The notes under the pieces are model-generated. The model did not search any database, had not been told where the DNA came from, and was given only the letters and a program-made list of their open reading frames with translations. A program made the translations under genes and the position numbers. A stretch of 64,000 bases of DNA from Changshengia sp963803165 (GTDB taxonomy: Bacteria; Chloroflexota; Dormibacteria; Aeolococcales; Aeolococcaceae), in contig CAWDLK010000008.1 of the NCBI GenBank assembly GCA_963803165.1, forward strand, positions 1 through 64,000. Reading direction: 5' to 3'. This document shows, piece by piece, positions 8,307 through 16,968 of this stretch. The first letter of the stretch is position 1; every line of letters begins with the position of its first letter.

Positions 8307-9356
8307 CTAACCCGGCGGAGCCTTGGCGGCGGTGGTCGGTGCCAGCGCTCGGCGCACCTCGTCGATCAGCCGGTCGACGGTCGCCTCGTCGGTGGCCCAG
8401 GAGCAGACCAAGCGGATCAGCGTGCCGCGCTCGCCGCGGGACCAGATGTGGAAGCGAACGGCCGCGGCCAGTCGGGTGGCTGCGTCGGCGGGGAGCTCGA
8501 CGAAGACCTGGTTGGCCTCGGCCGCGTGGGGGGGTAGCCCGCAATTGCTGAGCCCGCGCGACAGACGCGCCGCGGCGGCGTTGGCGTGGGACCCGAGCCG
8601 GTACCAGAGATCGTCGTCGTCGAACAGGCGGGCAAACTGGATCCCCAGGAGCCGCCCCTTGGCGAGCAGCGCGCCGCGCTGCTTCATGTGGTAGCGGAAG
8701 TCGCGCCGCAGCTCGTCGTTGACCAGGACCACGGCCTCTCCGCACAGCGCCCCGTTCTTGGTCCCTCCGGCAGTGAAGGCGTCGACCCCGCAGCCCGCGA
8801 TCAGGTCGAGCCGGGCCCCGAGCACCCCCAGCGCCGGCGCGAGCCGGGCGCCGTCGAGATATACCCAGAGCCCGCGGGCATGGGCATGGGCGCAGATGGC
8901 CCCGAGCTCAGCAGCGGTGTAGACGGCGCCCGACTCGGTGGCCTGGGCGAGGAAGATCCCGGCCGGTCGCACGCTGTGCTCATCCTCGTGCTGGGCAAGC
9001 GCCTGGTCGACGAGGCAGGGCTCGAGCTTGCCGGTGGGCGTGGGGATCTGCACGATGCGGTGGCCGGTGGCCTCGATGGCGCCCGTCTCGTGGACGTTGA
9101 TGTGTGCGGTCTGGGCGGCGACCACACCCTCGTGGGAGCGCAGGAAGGCGCCCAGGCAGGTGAGGTTGGCCTGGGTGCCGCCCACCAGCAGGTGGACCTC
9201 GCAATCCCGTCTCACCTGGGCGGCGATCCGCGCGGCCGCGAGCTGCGAGTACCGGTCCTCCCCGTAGCCGAGCTCCTGCCCGGCGTTGTGCGCCACGAGG
9301 GCCTCGAGCACCGCGGGGTGGGCACCTTCCGAGTAGTCGTCGAGGAACATCAGCAT
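8307..9356 (-). CDS. ltaE: Low-specificity L-threonine aldolase
   Basis: A 349-residue fold-type I PLP enzyme that cleaves L-threonine (or allo-threonine) to glycine and acetaldehyde. The N-terminus FLDDYSEGAHPAVLEAL and GYGEDRYS are family landmarks. LLVGGTQANLTCLGAFL binds the cofactor phosphate, YLDGARLAPAL carries the PLP-ring Asp, and TAGGTKNGALCGEAVV contains the Schiff-base lysine. The ATG at 9356 begins right at the conserved N-terminus; the open frame to 9458 is a GC-rich extension without support. It stands alone between the GAF gene and a frameshifted membrane protein gene. Confidence 0.92.
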   Translation of the reverse strand: MLMFLDDYSEGAHPAVLEALVAHNAGQELGYGEDRYSQLAAARIAAQVRRDCEVHLLVGGTQANLTCLGAFLRSHEGVVAAQTAHINVHETGAIEATGHRIVQIPTPTGKLEPCLVDQALAQHEDEHSVRPAGIFLAQATESGAVYTAAELGAICAHAHARGLWVYLDGARLAPALGVLGARLDLIAGCGVDAFTAGGTKNGALCGEAVVLVNDELRRDFRYHMKQRGALLAKGRLLGIQFARLFDDDDLWYRLGSHANAAAARLSRGLSNCGLPPHAAEANQVFVELPADAATRLAAAVRFHIWSRGERGTLIRLVCSWATDEATVDRLIDEVRRALAPTTAAKAPPG

Positions 9357-9423
9357 GGTGCGTATGGTCGCAGCCCATGGGGGCGGAGTGTGTGGCGCCG
9401 GGCACCGCTCCCGGCCACGGCGC

Positions 9424-10045
9424 TCAGCCAGACGTGGCCGGCTGGAGCTGCAGCCCACGCAGCCCTCGGATGAACAGGACCCAGAAGGCCAGCTGGAAGA
9501 CCACCTGCGTCTGCAGCTCCAGGCCGCCCCGCGACTGCGGCAGGTAGTAGGCGGCCGCGAGGCCGCTTGCGACCATGACGCCAGTCAGCAGAGGGATGTA
9601 CCAGTCGCCGGCACCCAGCCGTCTGATGGCCAGACCAGCCAGGCCCAATTGGATCAAGAACAGGGTCGACCCGAAGAAGACGTGGGCGGCGTCCAGGCGA
9701 GTATACGGGGTCAGCAGCAGGCCAACCATCTCGAAAGCCATGACCTTCATGGACCGCCCTATGAACACGCCGTGTTCGAGAGCGGTCACCAGCTCCGAAG
9801 CCCGCCATGTGCAGTACGCGGCACCCAGGAGTCCGATTGCGTAGGGAACGATCGTGTCCGTGTGCACTCCCAGGTAACTGAGGCCGTAGTCGACGTTCAG
9901 AACTCTGGGGGCGGATCACGATGCACACGGCCAGCATGACTGCCATCAATGTCAGCCCATAGGCGACGTAGGCTATCGAGCGCTCGATATCCGAACGCCC
10001 TCGCGCCAATCCCTGGGTCACGGCCAGGAAGTCCCTGCCCCTCAT
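9424..10045 (-). pseudogene. Multi-pass membrane protein of unknown function, frameshifted
   Basis: The N-terminal part (MRGRDFLAVTQGLARGR ... LTLMAVMLAVCIVIR) is read from the ATG at 10045. The C-terminal part (VLNVDYGLSYLGVHTDTIV ... PQSRGGLELQTQVV) lies one frame away and ends at 9424. The two join at a run of five C on the coding strand (near 9907-9911); removing one C would give a continuous protein of about 205 residues with five or six hydrophobic segments. Taken alone, the C-terminal part starts at a GTG at 9867. No domain is recognised. A sequencing error is as likely as true decay. Confidence 0.6.
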
Positions 10046-10171
10046 GCAGGCGATTGTAGCCACACTCAGGAAGGGTCAGCGCCAGCGCCTGCCGAGCTCA
10101 GCCATGGTGGAGGAGTCGGTGTCATGCCTGGAGCGGCGCGTCACGTCCGCGGCAGGTTGGCCCGTCCGCCG

Positions 10172-11014
10172 CTACACGGAGCCCCAGCGCGCGGCTCCGG
10201 CCTCCGTCCGCCAGGCCCAGGGCATGTCCCGGGTGTTGCAGGCCACGCCGGGACGGCCGGCGGCGTCGACGACGATGATCCCACCCTCACCGCCCGCACG
10301 CTCGGCCAGCTCCTCGATGAGCCGGGCGGCGCAGGTCGGGGCGTCAAGCCCGGCCGCGAGCATCTCGACCGCCCGCCGGCAGCCGGCCAGGCGGATGAAG
10401 GCTTCGCCCTGCCCGGTGGCGCAGGCGGCGCCTGGGGCGTCGGCGTAGAAGCCGGCACCGCAGATGGCGCTGTCGCCCACCCGCCCGGGGTACTTCCCGC
10501 TGAGGCCGCCCGTCGAGACCGCGACCGCCAGGCCGCCGCGGTCGTCCCGGCAGACGGCGCCGACCGTCCCTCCGGCGCTTCCCGGCAGCGCTCTTGCCGA
10601 CTCTCGGAGGCGTTCCCGGCCGACGAGGGGCAGGGCCCGCTCGGCGGCGAAGCGGGAGGCGCCGGCGCCGGTCAGCAGGGCATGGCGGCCGTCTTCCAGG
10701 ACGGCCCGGGCCACGCTCACCGGACTGGCCGAGTCGCTCATGCCGGCGACGGCGCCCGTCCGCAGCCCTTCAGCCGTCATCACCCCGGCGTCCAGCTCGA
10801 CCTCGCCGTCAGCGTTGCGAACCGCTCCGATGCCGGCGTTGAAGTGCGGATCGTCCTCGAGCGCGGTGACCGCGGCCACCACGGCGGAGAGCGCCCCGTC
10901 CTCGAGCGCACGCCAGCCCGCCTCCAGCGCGCGGTCCAAGCCGGCGTCGATCTCGGCACGCGGAATCCGCGGGTTCCACCGCCCGGCTCCGCCGTGGAGG
11001 ATGAGGGTCGCCAT
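10172..11014 (-). CDS. iaaA: Isoaspartyl peptidase/L-asparaginase (Ntn hydrolase)
   Basis: A 281-residue plant-type asparaginase precursor. It starts with the family's N-terminal LILHGGAGRW, contains DDPHFNAGIGAVRNADGEVELDA, and has the autocleavage and nucleophile site SAGGTVGAVCRDDRGGLA, in which the threonine after GG becomes the N-terminal nucleophile of the beta subunit. STGGLSGKYPGRVGDS and CATGQGEAFIR follow as expected. The enzyme removes isoaspartyl dipeptides and beta-aspartyl linkages. The ATG at 11014 sits directly at the conserved N-terminus. Confidence 0.93.
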   Translation of the reverse strand: MATLILHGGAGRWNPRIPRAEIDAGLDRALEAGWRALEDGALSAVVAAVTALEDDPHFNAGIGAVRNADGEVELDAGVMTAEGLRTGAVAGMSDSASPVSVARAVLEDGRHALLTGAGASRFAAERALPLVGRERLRESARALPGSAGGTVGAVCRDDRGGLAVAVSTGGLSGKYPGRVGDSAICGAGFYADAPGAACATGQGEAFIRLAGCRRAVEMLAAGLDAPTCAARLIEELAERAGGEGGIIVVDAAGRPGVACNTRDMPWAWRTEAGAARWGSV

Positions 11015-11181
11015 CGGCACATTGTGGACTGCAGAACGCGGCAGATACGCTCGACTCCCAGCGCTCACGGTGAGCGCCGGTGTACTGGGCCATCTCGGAT
11101 GTCGGCCGTCGGGCTCGGCCCCCAGGGAAGCTTACACTCGTCCTTGGAGCCCCAACCCCCTCTCTCCGGAGGCGGCAAGAC

Positions 11182-11355
11182 GTGTTCGACAAGCATCGGG
11201 CGAAGGTGGCGGCGGAGGCGTACGCGAAGGCCCTGAGCGAGTGGCAGGTCCAGAGGGACGGGATGGCCGAGCTGATCCAAACGGCCGAGACATTCGCGGG
11301 AGCGCCTTCCAACGACGTGATGCTTCGCAACGGCGAGAAGCTCTTCCTGGCCGTG
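11182..11355 (+). pseudogene. Small cytoplasmic protein gene truncated by the IS256-type element
   Basis: A GTG start at 11182 has GGAGG 10 nt upstream. About 58 residues follow (VFDKHRAKVAAEAYAKALSEW ... NDVMLRNGEKLFLAV) before the frame runs into the left inverted repeat of the insertion sequence. The composition is that of a normal coding sequence, mostly helical and charged. I recall similar short N-termini in uncharacterised actinobacterial proteins but cannot name a family. The missing 3' part is not found on the far side of the element, so a deletion accompanied or followed the insertion. Confidence 0.6.
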
Positions 11356-12729
11356 TCCTGTCAAGTGGTGTAAGAGAGATCGACGCCATCCGCGCGTCGT
11401 CCGGCTCGTTCACGCTGCTGCGGTGATCGCGGGCAGGCCCTCCGTGTCGATGGTGGTATAGGTCTTGGTGAGCGACTCGGCGCTCATGTAGCGGCGGGCC
11501 ACGGCCCACTCGTCGTTCTGCTCGGCGAGCACGGCCCCGACCAGGCGGATGACGGCATCGCGGTTGGGGAAGATGCCGACGACGTCGGTCCGGCGGCGGA
11601 GCTCCTGTTGAGCCGCTCCTGGGGGTTGTTGGACCAGATCTGCCGCCAGTGCTCCTTGGGGAAGGCGGTGAAGGCCAGCAGGTCGGGCGTCGCCTCCTCG
11701 AGGAGATCGGCCGCCCGCGGGAAGCGTTCACGGAGCTGCTCCACGATCCGGCCGTGCTGGGCCCAGGTCGACGCGGCGTCAGGCTGGGCGAAGGTGGAGC
11801 GGACCAGGGTGGCCACCGCGGCCTGGGCGGATCGGGGCACCCGGCTCAGCAGGTTGCGCATGAAGTGGGTCCGGCACCGCTGCCAGCTGGCGCCGTCGAG
11901 GATGGCGGCGATGGCGTTCTTGAGCCCTTCGTGGGCGTCGGAGATCACCAGCCGGACCCCACGCAGTCCTCGGGCCACCAGGCCCCGCAGGAAGGCCGTC
12001 CAGGCGGCTCCATCCTCGGCGCTGACCACGTCGACGCCCAGGATCTCCCGCTTGCCCTCAGCGGTCACCCCGGTGGCAACGACGGCACAGACGTTGACGA
12101 TCCGGCCGTCTTCGCGGACCCGCTGGGTCAGGGCGTCGACCCAGACGTAGGGGTAGCCGGCGGGGTCCAGCGGCCGGTTGCGGAAGCTCGCCACCATCGG
12201 GTCCAGCTCCTGGGTCATGGCGCTCACCTGGGACTTGCTCAGCCGCTCGATGCCGAGCGTCCGGACCAGACCCTCGACCCGGCGGGTGGAGACGCCGCGG
12301 ACATAGCACTCGGCCACCACCGCCACCAGGGCCCGCTCCGATCGCCGGCGCTGCTCCAAGAGCCAGTCCGGGAAGTAGCTGCCCGAGCGCAGCTTGGGGA
12401 TGGCCAGGTCGATCGTCCCCGTCCGGGTGTCCCAGGTCCGCTCCCGGTACCCGTTGCGGGAGTTCACCCGCTCCGGGGTCCGCTCGCCATAGCCGGCCCC
12501 GCAGAGGCTGTCGACCTCCGCGTTCATCAGGGCGCCGGCGAAGGTCGTGATCATCTCCCGCAACAGGTCGGCGTCAGCCGCCTCCACCTGCTTGCGGAAC
12601 CAGGTCAGGGCATCCATGCTGGGTGTGGCCACCGTCGTCTCCTCGAGGTTGGTGATGCTTCCTCAAAGGATGGCGGTGGTCTCTCTCTTTGTGGGGACCC
12701 TCAGGTTCCTCGTACACCACGTCTCTGGA
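11356..12729. mobile_element. IS256-family insertion sequence
   Basis: The ends are defined by an imperfect inverted repeat of 17 bp with 13 identical positions (TCCTGTCAAGTGGTGTA at 11356-11372 against TCCAGAGACGTGGTGTA read from 12729 to 12713). Both share the octamer GTGGTGTA. The 1.37-kb length and the single transposase are typical of IS256. No 8-9 bp target duplication is evident in the flanks, so the element is old or has caused a rearrangement. Exact tips are uncertain by a few bases. Confidence 0.75.
11410..12632 (-). pseudogene. IS256-family (mutator-type) transposase, frameshifted near the C-terminus
   Basis: The N-terminal part matches mutator-type transposases: MNAEVDSLCGAGYGER, NSRNGYRERTWDTRTG, then the DDE aspartates in YPYVWVDALTQRVR and VRLVISDAHEGLKNAI. 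At about 11604, in the SNNPQERLNR region where the catalytic glutamate follows, one G is missing from AACAGG(G)AGCTC. The frame then reads Ser/Ala-rich nonsense to 11484. The proper continuation (ELRRRTDVVGIFPNRDAV ... YTTIDTEGLPAITAA) is present one frame away and ends at 11410. The transposase is therefore probably inactive, or the base was lost in sequencing. Confidence 0.85.
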
Positions 12730-12920
12730 CGCTAACGTGGGGCCCCGACGGCAGCCGGCGCTGACGCGAGGCCGGCGGTCCGGGCCTGTCTGCGATTCCG
12801 GTGGAAGTGATGGCACATCCGGCCGCATGTCGGTGACGTTCCGGTAGCGGACCGGTTACCGCGGCCGTCGCTGCCGATGCTGACGGTTGTCCGTTTCGGC
12901 GCATCCGGGAGTACGAGGCA

Positions 12921-15900
12921 ATGAGGCGCGGTAGCGTCCTGGCCGGTGGTCTGCTTCTCCTTCCCTCGCTGGCGGCGATCTTCGCCCTCTCGCCGAGGCC
13001 GGTCCTGGCCGATGAGGACACCACCACCACCATCACCGCGGCTGGCGAGACCGCCTACTCGATCCCCGCCGGCGCCTACGCCCTCCAGGTGACCGTGGTC
13101 GGTTCGACGGGCGGCACTGCCGCCTCGTCCGGCGCACCGGGCCAGGGCGCCCTGGTGCAGGCGACCATCCCAGTGCCTGATGGGCTGTCGACGCTCTACG
13201 TCGAGGTCGGCAACAGTAGTGGTGCCGGTGGCGGTGGCGCCTCCGCGGGTGGCGGAGCGGGAGGGGGTGCCTCCGACGTCCAGACCTGCTCGGTGGCCGA
13301 GCCCGGATGTGCGTACACCGCGGACCCGGCCAGCGATCCCCGCCTTGTGGTCGCCGGCGGTGGCGGCGGCGGCGGGCAGAACGACCCCAACTCCGATTTC
13401 ATCGATGGCGGAGCAGGGGGGAGCGCCGGCGCATCGGGGACTGCCGTCACCGGCCCGGGTGGCGGCGGCGGCTATGGCGAATTTGACGATCCCTATGACG
13501 GCGCTCCCGGGGGTGACGCGGGTCTCGGTGCCGACGCGTCCACAGCCGCGCCGGGTGCGGGCTGCCCCGGCAATGGCACCGGCACGGCCGGATCTCCGGG
13601 CACTGGGGGCGCGGGACAGGAGCTGCCCGGCGTCGACTGGTTGGAGTTCGCGGCGGGAGGGAGCGGGGGTGGGGGCTGGGTCGGGGGTTCGGGTGGCGGC
13701 TCGGGAGGCTGCTACTACCCCAGCCTCCCTGACTTCGTCGTGGGTAGCGGCGGCGGTGGCGGCGCCGGGGCCAGCTTCCTTGAGAGCTCGGCCACCGACA
13801 CGCGCGTGACCACGGCGGGGGACACGCCCGCTGAGGCCGTCATCACCCCCCTCTTCGCGATCGCGCCGTTGGTGATCAGCGCGGCGTCAACCACGTTCAC
13901 CGCGGGGTCGGGCGGTGCCTTCACGGTCACCACCAGTGGCGCGCCAACCGCCTCACTCAGCGATGGCAGCGCGACCTTGCCCAGCGGCGTCACCTTCACC
14001 GACAACGGCGACGGCACCGCCACCCTGGCGGGCACACCCGTGGCGGGCAGCGCCGGCACCTACGACTTCACCATCACCGCCAACAATGGGTTCTCCCTCG
14101 AGGCGACGCAGGATTTCACCCTGACCGTGGACAATCCCGCGTCCCCGGCGATCACCAGCGATGACGAGACCAGCTTCACGACCGGCACCTCGGACAGCTT
14201 CACGGTGACCACCAGCGGTGCGCCAACACCCACGCTGCGCGACGGCGACGCCACCCTGCCGAGCGGTGTCACCTTCACCGACGACGGCGACGGCACCGCG
14301 ACGATCGCGGGGACGCCCGCGCCGGGGAGCGGCGGCATCTACGAGCTCACCGTCACCGCCGGCAACGGCGTCTCCCCCGACGCCACCCAGGGCTTCAGCC
14401 TCACCGTCGACGAGGCCCCGGCGATCACCAGCGCCGAAACCACCACCTTCGCCTTCGGGGTGTACGAGTCCTTCACCGTGACGACCAGCGGGTATCCGAC
14501 CTCCAGCCTCTCCTCCTCTGGATTGCCCGGCTGGATCACCTTCACGGACAACGGGAATGGCACCGCGACCATCTCGGGGACAGTGCTGGGGACCGGTATC
14601 AGCGACGTCGTCATCACGGCCAGCAACGGGATCTCGCCGGACGCCACTCAGGACTTCACCTTCTATGGGGCGGCGGCGCCGGCGTTCACCAGCGTCCCCT
14701 TTGCGGGCTTCGTGGTCAGCAGGTCGAACAGCTTCACGGTGACCTCTCAGGGCGTCCCGGCCGCGAGCCTGTCCGATGGCGGCGCCATCCTGCCCAGCGG
14801 GGTCAGCTTCACCGACAACGGCGATGGCTCCGCCACCCTGGCGGGGACTCCAGCGGCCGGATCCGGCGGCACCTACGCCATCACCATCACCGCCGACAAC
14901 GGAGTCTCCCCCGATGGCGTGCAGGATTTCACCCTCACCGTGGGTGAAGCTGCAGCCCCGGCCATCACCAGCGATGACGGCGCCACCTTCACGGTTGGGG
15001 GTGCGGACAGCTTCACTGTGACCGCCACCGGACTCCCCTTCCCCAGCATCTCAGAGGTTGGCGACCTGCCCGAAGGGGTCACCTTCACCGACGAGGGGGA
15101 GGGCACCGCCACCCTGGAGGGCACCCCGGCGGCGGGAACCGGCGGCACCCACAGCTTCACCATCGGTGCCAGCAATGGCGTCAGCCCCGACGCAGCCCAG
15201 GACTTCACCCTGACCGTCGACGCGGCGTCGACCCTCGTGTCGCTGACCTCCAGCGCCGACCCTGCGGTGGTGGGGGAGACGCTGACGCTCACCGCCTCGG
15301 TGGCGATCGATCCGTCAAGTCTGGTGACGCCCACCGGAACGGTCGCGTTCTTCGAGGGCAGCACGCTGGCTGACGTGGACACGCCGATTAGCGGTTGCAC
15401 CGCTCAGCCGGTCGCCGAGGACGGCACTGCAACCTGCACGCTCAGCTTCGCCGCCGTGGCCGATCCCTACATCGGCGCCACGTACCCCGGCAATGACAGC
15501 TTCGTCGGGAGCAGCTCCGGGGAAATCGCCCAGGAGGTCGACCAGGCGGCCACCACGGTCACGGTGACCTCGTCCCCCAAACCCGCCACCGCCGGCCAGG
15601 GGGTGACCATCACCGTGACCGTCGAGGCGGTGGCGCCCGGCGCCGGCAACCCCACCGGCCAAGTCACCGTCTACGTCGATGGCACAGGCTTCGCCACCCT
15701 GACCCTGGACAGCAGCATGGACAGCCAGGCGGTGCTGTCCACCGACGCCCTGGCGGCGGGGAACCGGAGCATCACGGCGAGCTACTCGGGTGATGCCAAC
15801 TACGCGGCGAGCGCGACCTCCAGCGCGGACCCACTGCGGGTGACCTCCGAGCCAGCGGTGCCCACCACGGGTGTCGCGGCCCAGACCATCGGCATCGTCC

Positions 15901-15965
15901 CCGGCATCCTCCTGATTCTCGCCGGGTTGAGCCTTCTGGGCTGGCGGCGTCGCGCAGTCAGCTAG
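12921..15965 (+). CDS. Large secreted surface protein with Gly-rich domain and Ig-like repeats
   Basis: A 1014-residue exported protein. Residues 1-31 are a signal peptide (Arg-Arg, hydrophobic core, end near PVLADED). Residues 40-310 are extremely Gly-rich with ASDVQ- and VVAGGGGGGG-type motifs, as in bacterial glycine-rich surface domains. Five He_PIG/Ig-like repeats of 80-90 residues follow (recurring FTVTTSG.P, LPSGVTFTDNGDGTATL, GTP, ATQDFTLTV). Two Big_3-type Ig domains come next (PTGTVAFFEG, YPGNDSF; PTGQVTVYVDG, YSGDANY). The C-terminus has VPTTG, a hydrophobic helix and GWRRRAVS, resembling a sortase or membrane-anchor tail. GGGAG upstream of the ATG supports the start. It is likely an adhesin or envelope protein; the ligand is unknown. 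Confidence 0.85.
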   Translation: MRRGSVLAGGLLLLPSLAAIFALSPRPVLADEDTTTTITAAGETAYSIPAGAYALQVTVVGSTGGTAASSGAPGQGALVQATIPVPDGLSTLYVEVGNSSGAGGGGASAGGGAGGGASDVQTCSVAEPGCAYTADPASDPRLVVAGGGGGGGQNDPNSDFIDGGAGGSAGASGTAVTGPGGGGGYGEFDDPYDGAPGGDAGLGADASTAAPGAGCPGNGTGTAGSPGTGGAGQELPGVDWLEFAAGGSGGGGWVGGSGGGSGGCYYPSLPDFVVGSGGGGGAGASFLESSATDTRVTTAGDTPAEAVITPLFAIAPLVISAASTTFTAGSGGAFTVTTSGAPTASLSDGSATLPSGVTFTDNGDGTATLAGTPVAGSAGTYDFTITANNGFSLEATQDFTLTVDNPASPAITSDDETSFTTGTSDSFTVTTSGAPTPTLRDGDATLPSGVTFTDDGDGTATIAGTPAPGSGGIYELTVTAGNGVSPDATQGFSLTVDEAPAITSAETTTFAFGVYESFTVTTSGYPTSSLSSSGLPGWITFTDNGNGTATISGTVLGTGISDVVITASNGISPDATQDFTFYGAAAPAFTSVPFAGFVVSRSNSFTVTSQGVPAASLSDGGAILPSGVSFTDNGDGSATLAGTPAAGSGGTYAITITADNGVSPDGVQDFTLTVGEAAAPAITSDDGATFTVGGADSFTVTATGLPFPSISEVGDLPEGVTFTDEGEGTATLEGTPAAGTGGTHSFTIGASNGVSPDAAQDFTLTVDAASTLVSLTSSADPAVVGETLTLTASVAIDPSSLVTPTGTVAFFEGSTLADVDTPISGCTAQPVAEDGTATCTLSFAAVADPYIGATYPGNDSFVGSSSGEIAQEVDQAATTVTVTSSPKPATAGQGVTITVTVEAVAPGAGNPTGQVTVYVDGTGFATLTLDSSMDSQAVLSTDALAAGNRSITASYSGDANYAASATSSADPLRVTSEPAVPTTGVAAQTIGIVPGILLILAGLSLLGWRRRAVS

Positions 15966-15971
15966 CCATTT

Positions 15972-16061
15972 TGGCGGAGGGAGAGGGATTCGAACCCCCG
16001 AGGGCTTGGCGGCCCTTGCGGTTTTCAAGACCGCTCCGATCAACCACTCCGGCATCCCTCC
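15972..16061 (-). tRNA. tRNA-Ser (anticodon UGA)
   Basis: On the minus strand the acceptor stem GGAGGGA pairs with TCCCTCC, followed by discriminator G and an encoded CCA (15972-15974). The anticodon loop CTTGAAA gives anticodon TGA. A long variable arm, typical of class II tRNA-Ser, and the T-loop GGTTCGAATCC are present. Confidence 0.96.
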
Positions 16062-16109
16062 GTGGCGACCTTAGTTTCCCACTCCGTCCACCCGGCGCCC
16101 GGGAAGTGC

Positions 16110-16601
16110 TCACCCGCGCCACATCCGCTCCAGCTGGGCGGCGTGCTCCTCCAGGTGGCCGATCAGCATCTGCTCGACGATCTGCGAGATCGGCATCACG
16201 CCCTGGGTCGGATGGAGGCCCTTGGCCCGCCATCCCCGCTCGCTGATCTCGCCGAGGAAGGCGCGCAGGTCGTTGAGATCCTCCCGGATGTCGTGCCAGA
16301 GGGCGGTGATCCCCCGGTGCCGGTCGCGCTCGATCGCCGCCAGGCGGTCGGGGTTGGCCCGGGTGCGCCCGAAGGCGACCGGCTCCGTCGAATCCTCGGC
16401 CAGCACCCTCTCGGCCTGGGAGATCCAGTACGGGAGGAACTCCGCGAGGTGCGCCCACACCTCCCCCGCTTCCCACCGCCCACCGGTCGCGGGGTCGGCC
16501 TCCGTCGTGCCCTCCAGGTGGCCCTGGGAGAGGATGCGCAGGCGTGCGCCGACGGCGGCGAGGCGGCGCTGGAACTCGGCTTCGGGATCAGGGGAGATCA
16601 T
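16110..16601 (-). CDS. DinB-like four-helix protein
   Basis: A 163-residue protein predicted to be all-helical. GGRWEAGEVWAHLAEFLPYWISQAERVL and ISQIVEQMLIGHLEEHAAQLERM resemble the metal-ligand helices of the DinB/YfiT superfamily, with histidines at WAHLAE and GHLEEHAAQ. Members include thiol-dependent transferases, but the substrate here is unknown. The ATG at 16601 was chosen because the longer open frame reads through a tRNA gene on the other strand. It lies between two serine tRNAs. Confidence 0.72.
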   Translation of the reverse strand: MISPDPEAEFQRRLAAVGARLRILSQGHLEGTTEADPATGGRWEAGEVWAHLAEFLPYWISQAERVLAEDSTEPVAFGRTRANPDRLAAIERDRHRGITALWHDIREDLNDLRAFLGEISERGWRAKGLHPTQGVMPISQIVEQMLIGHLEEHAAQLERMWRG

Positions 16602-16694
16602 GAGGGGTGGCGCGGACGGCGCGGTCGCAGGAGTGTGGATTCTGCATGATCCAGGGCTGGGGGCGCGCCCGCGCTCTCTATACTGGCCGGACCC

Positions 16695-16787
16695 GGGGAG
16701 GTGGCTGAGCGGCTGAAAGCGCCCGCCTGCTAAGCGGGTGAGGGGTGTTAAGCTCCTCCGAGGGTTCGAATCCCTCCCTTCCCGCCA
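16695..16787 (+). tRNA. tRNA-Ser (anticodon GCU)
   Basis: Acceptor GGGGAGG pairs with CCTTCCC (one G-T pair), followed by G and an encoded CCA (16785-16787). The D-arm TGGCTGAGCGGCTGAAAGC, anticodon loop CTGCTAA (anticodon GCT), long variable arm and T-loop GGTTCGAATCC are all in place. Confidence 0.97.
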
Positions 16788-16968
16788 GGCCGACACCGTC
16801 CCACGGGGGTCGTCGGGCCGGCTGGCGTTCGACCGGGCCGCTTGCGCCCGCGCCGTGACGGTTTCTGCGGCATGCCGTCATGGAAACCGAACGGGTTGTG
16901 CACCGGAGGCGCGGCAACTCCCGCCTACCGTTCCTGGGGTCCCCGTCACCCCCTCGGAACGAGAGCGA

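Noticed and set aside
11080..11181. N-terminal extension of the truncated small gene from ATG 11080
   Set aside because: The GTG at 11182 has the ribosome site, and the residues before it are Arg/Pro-rich and unlike the rest.
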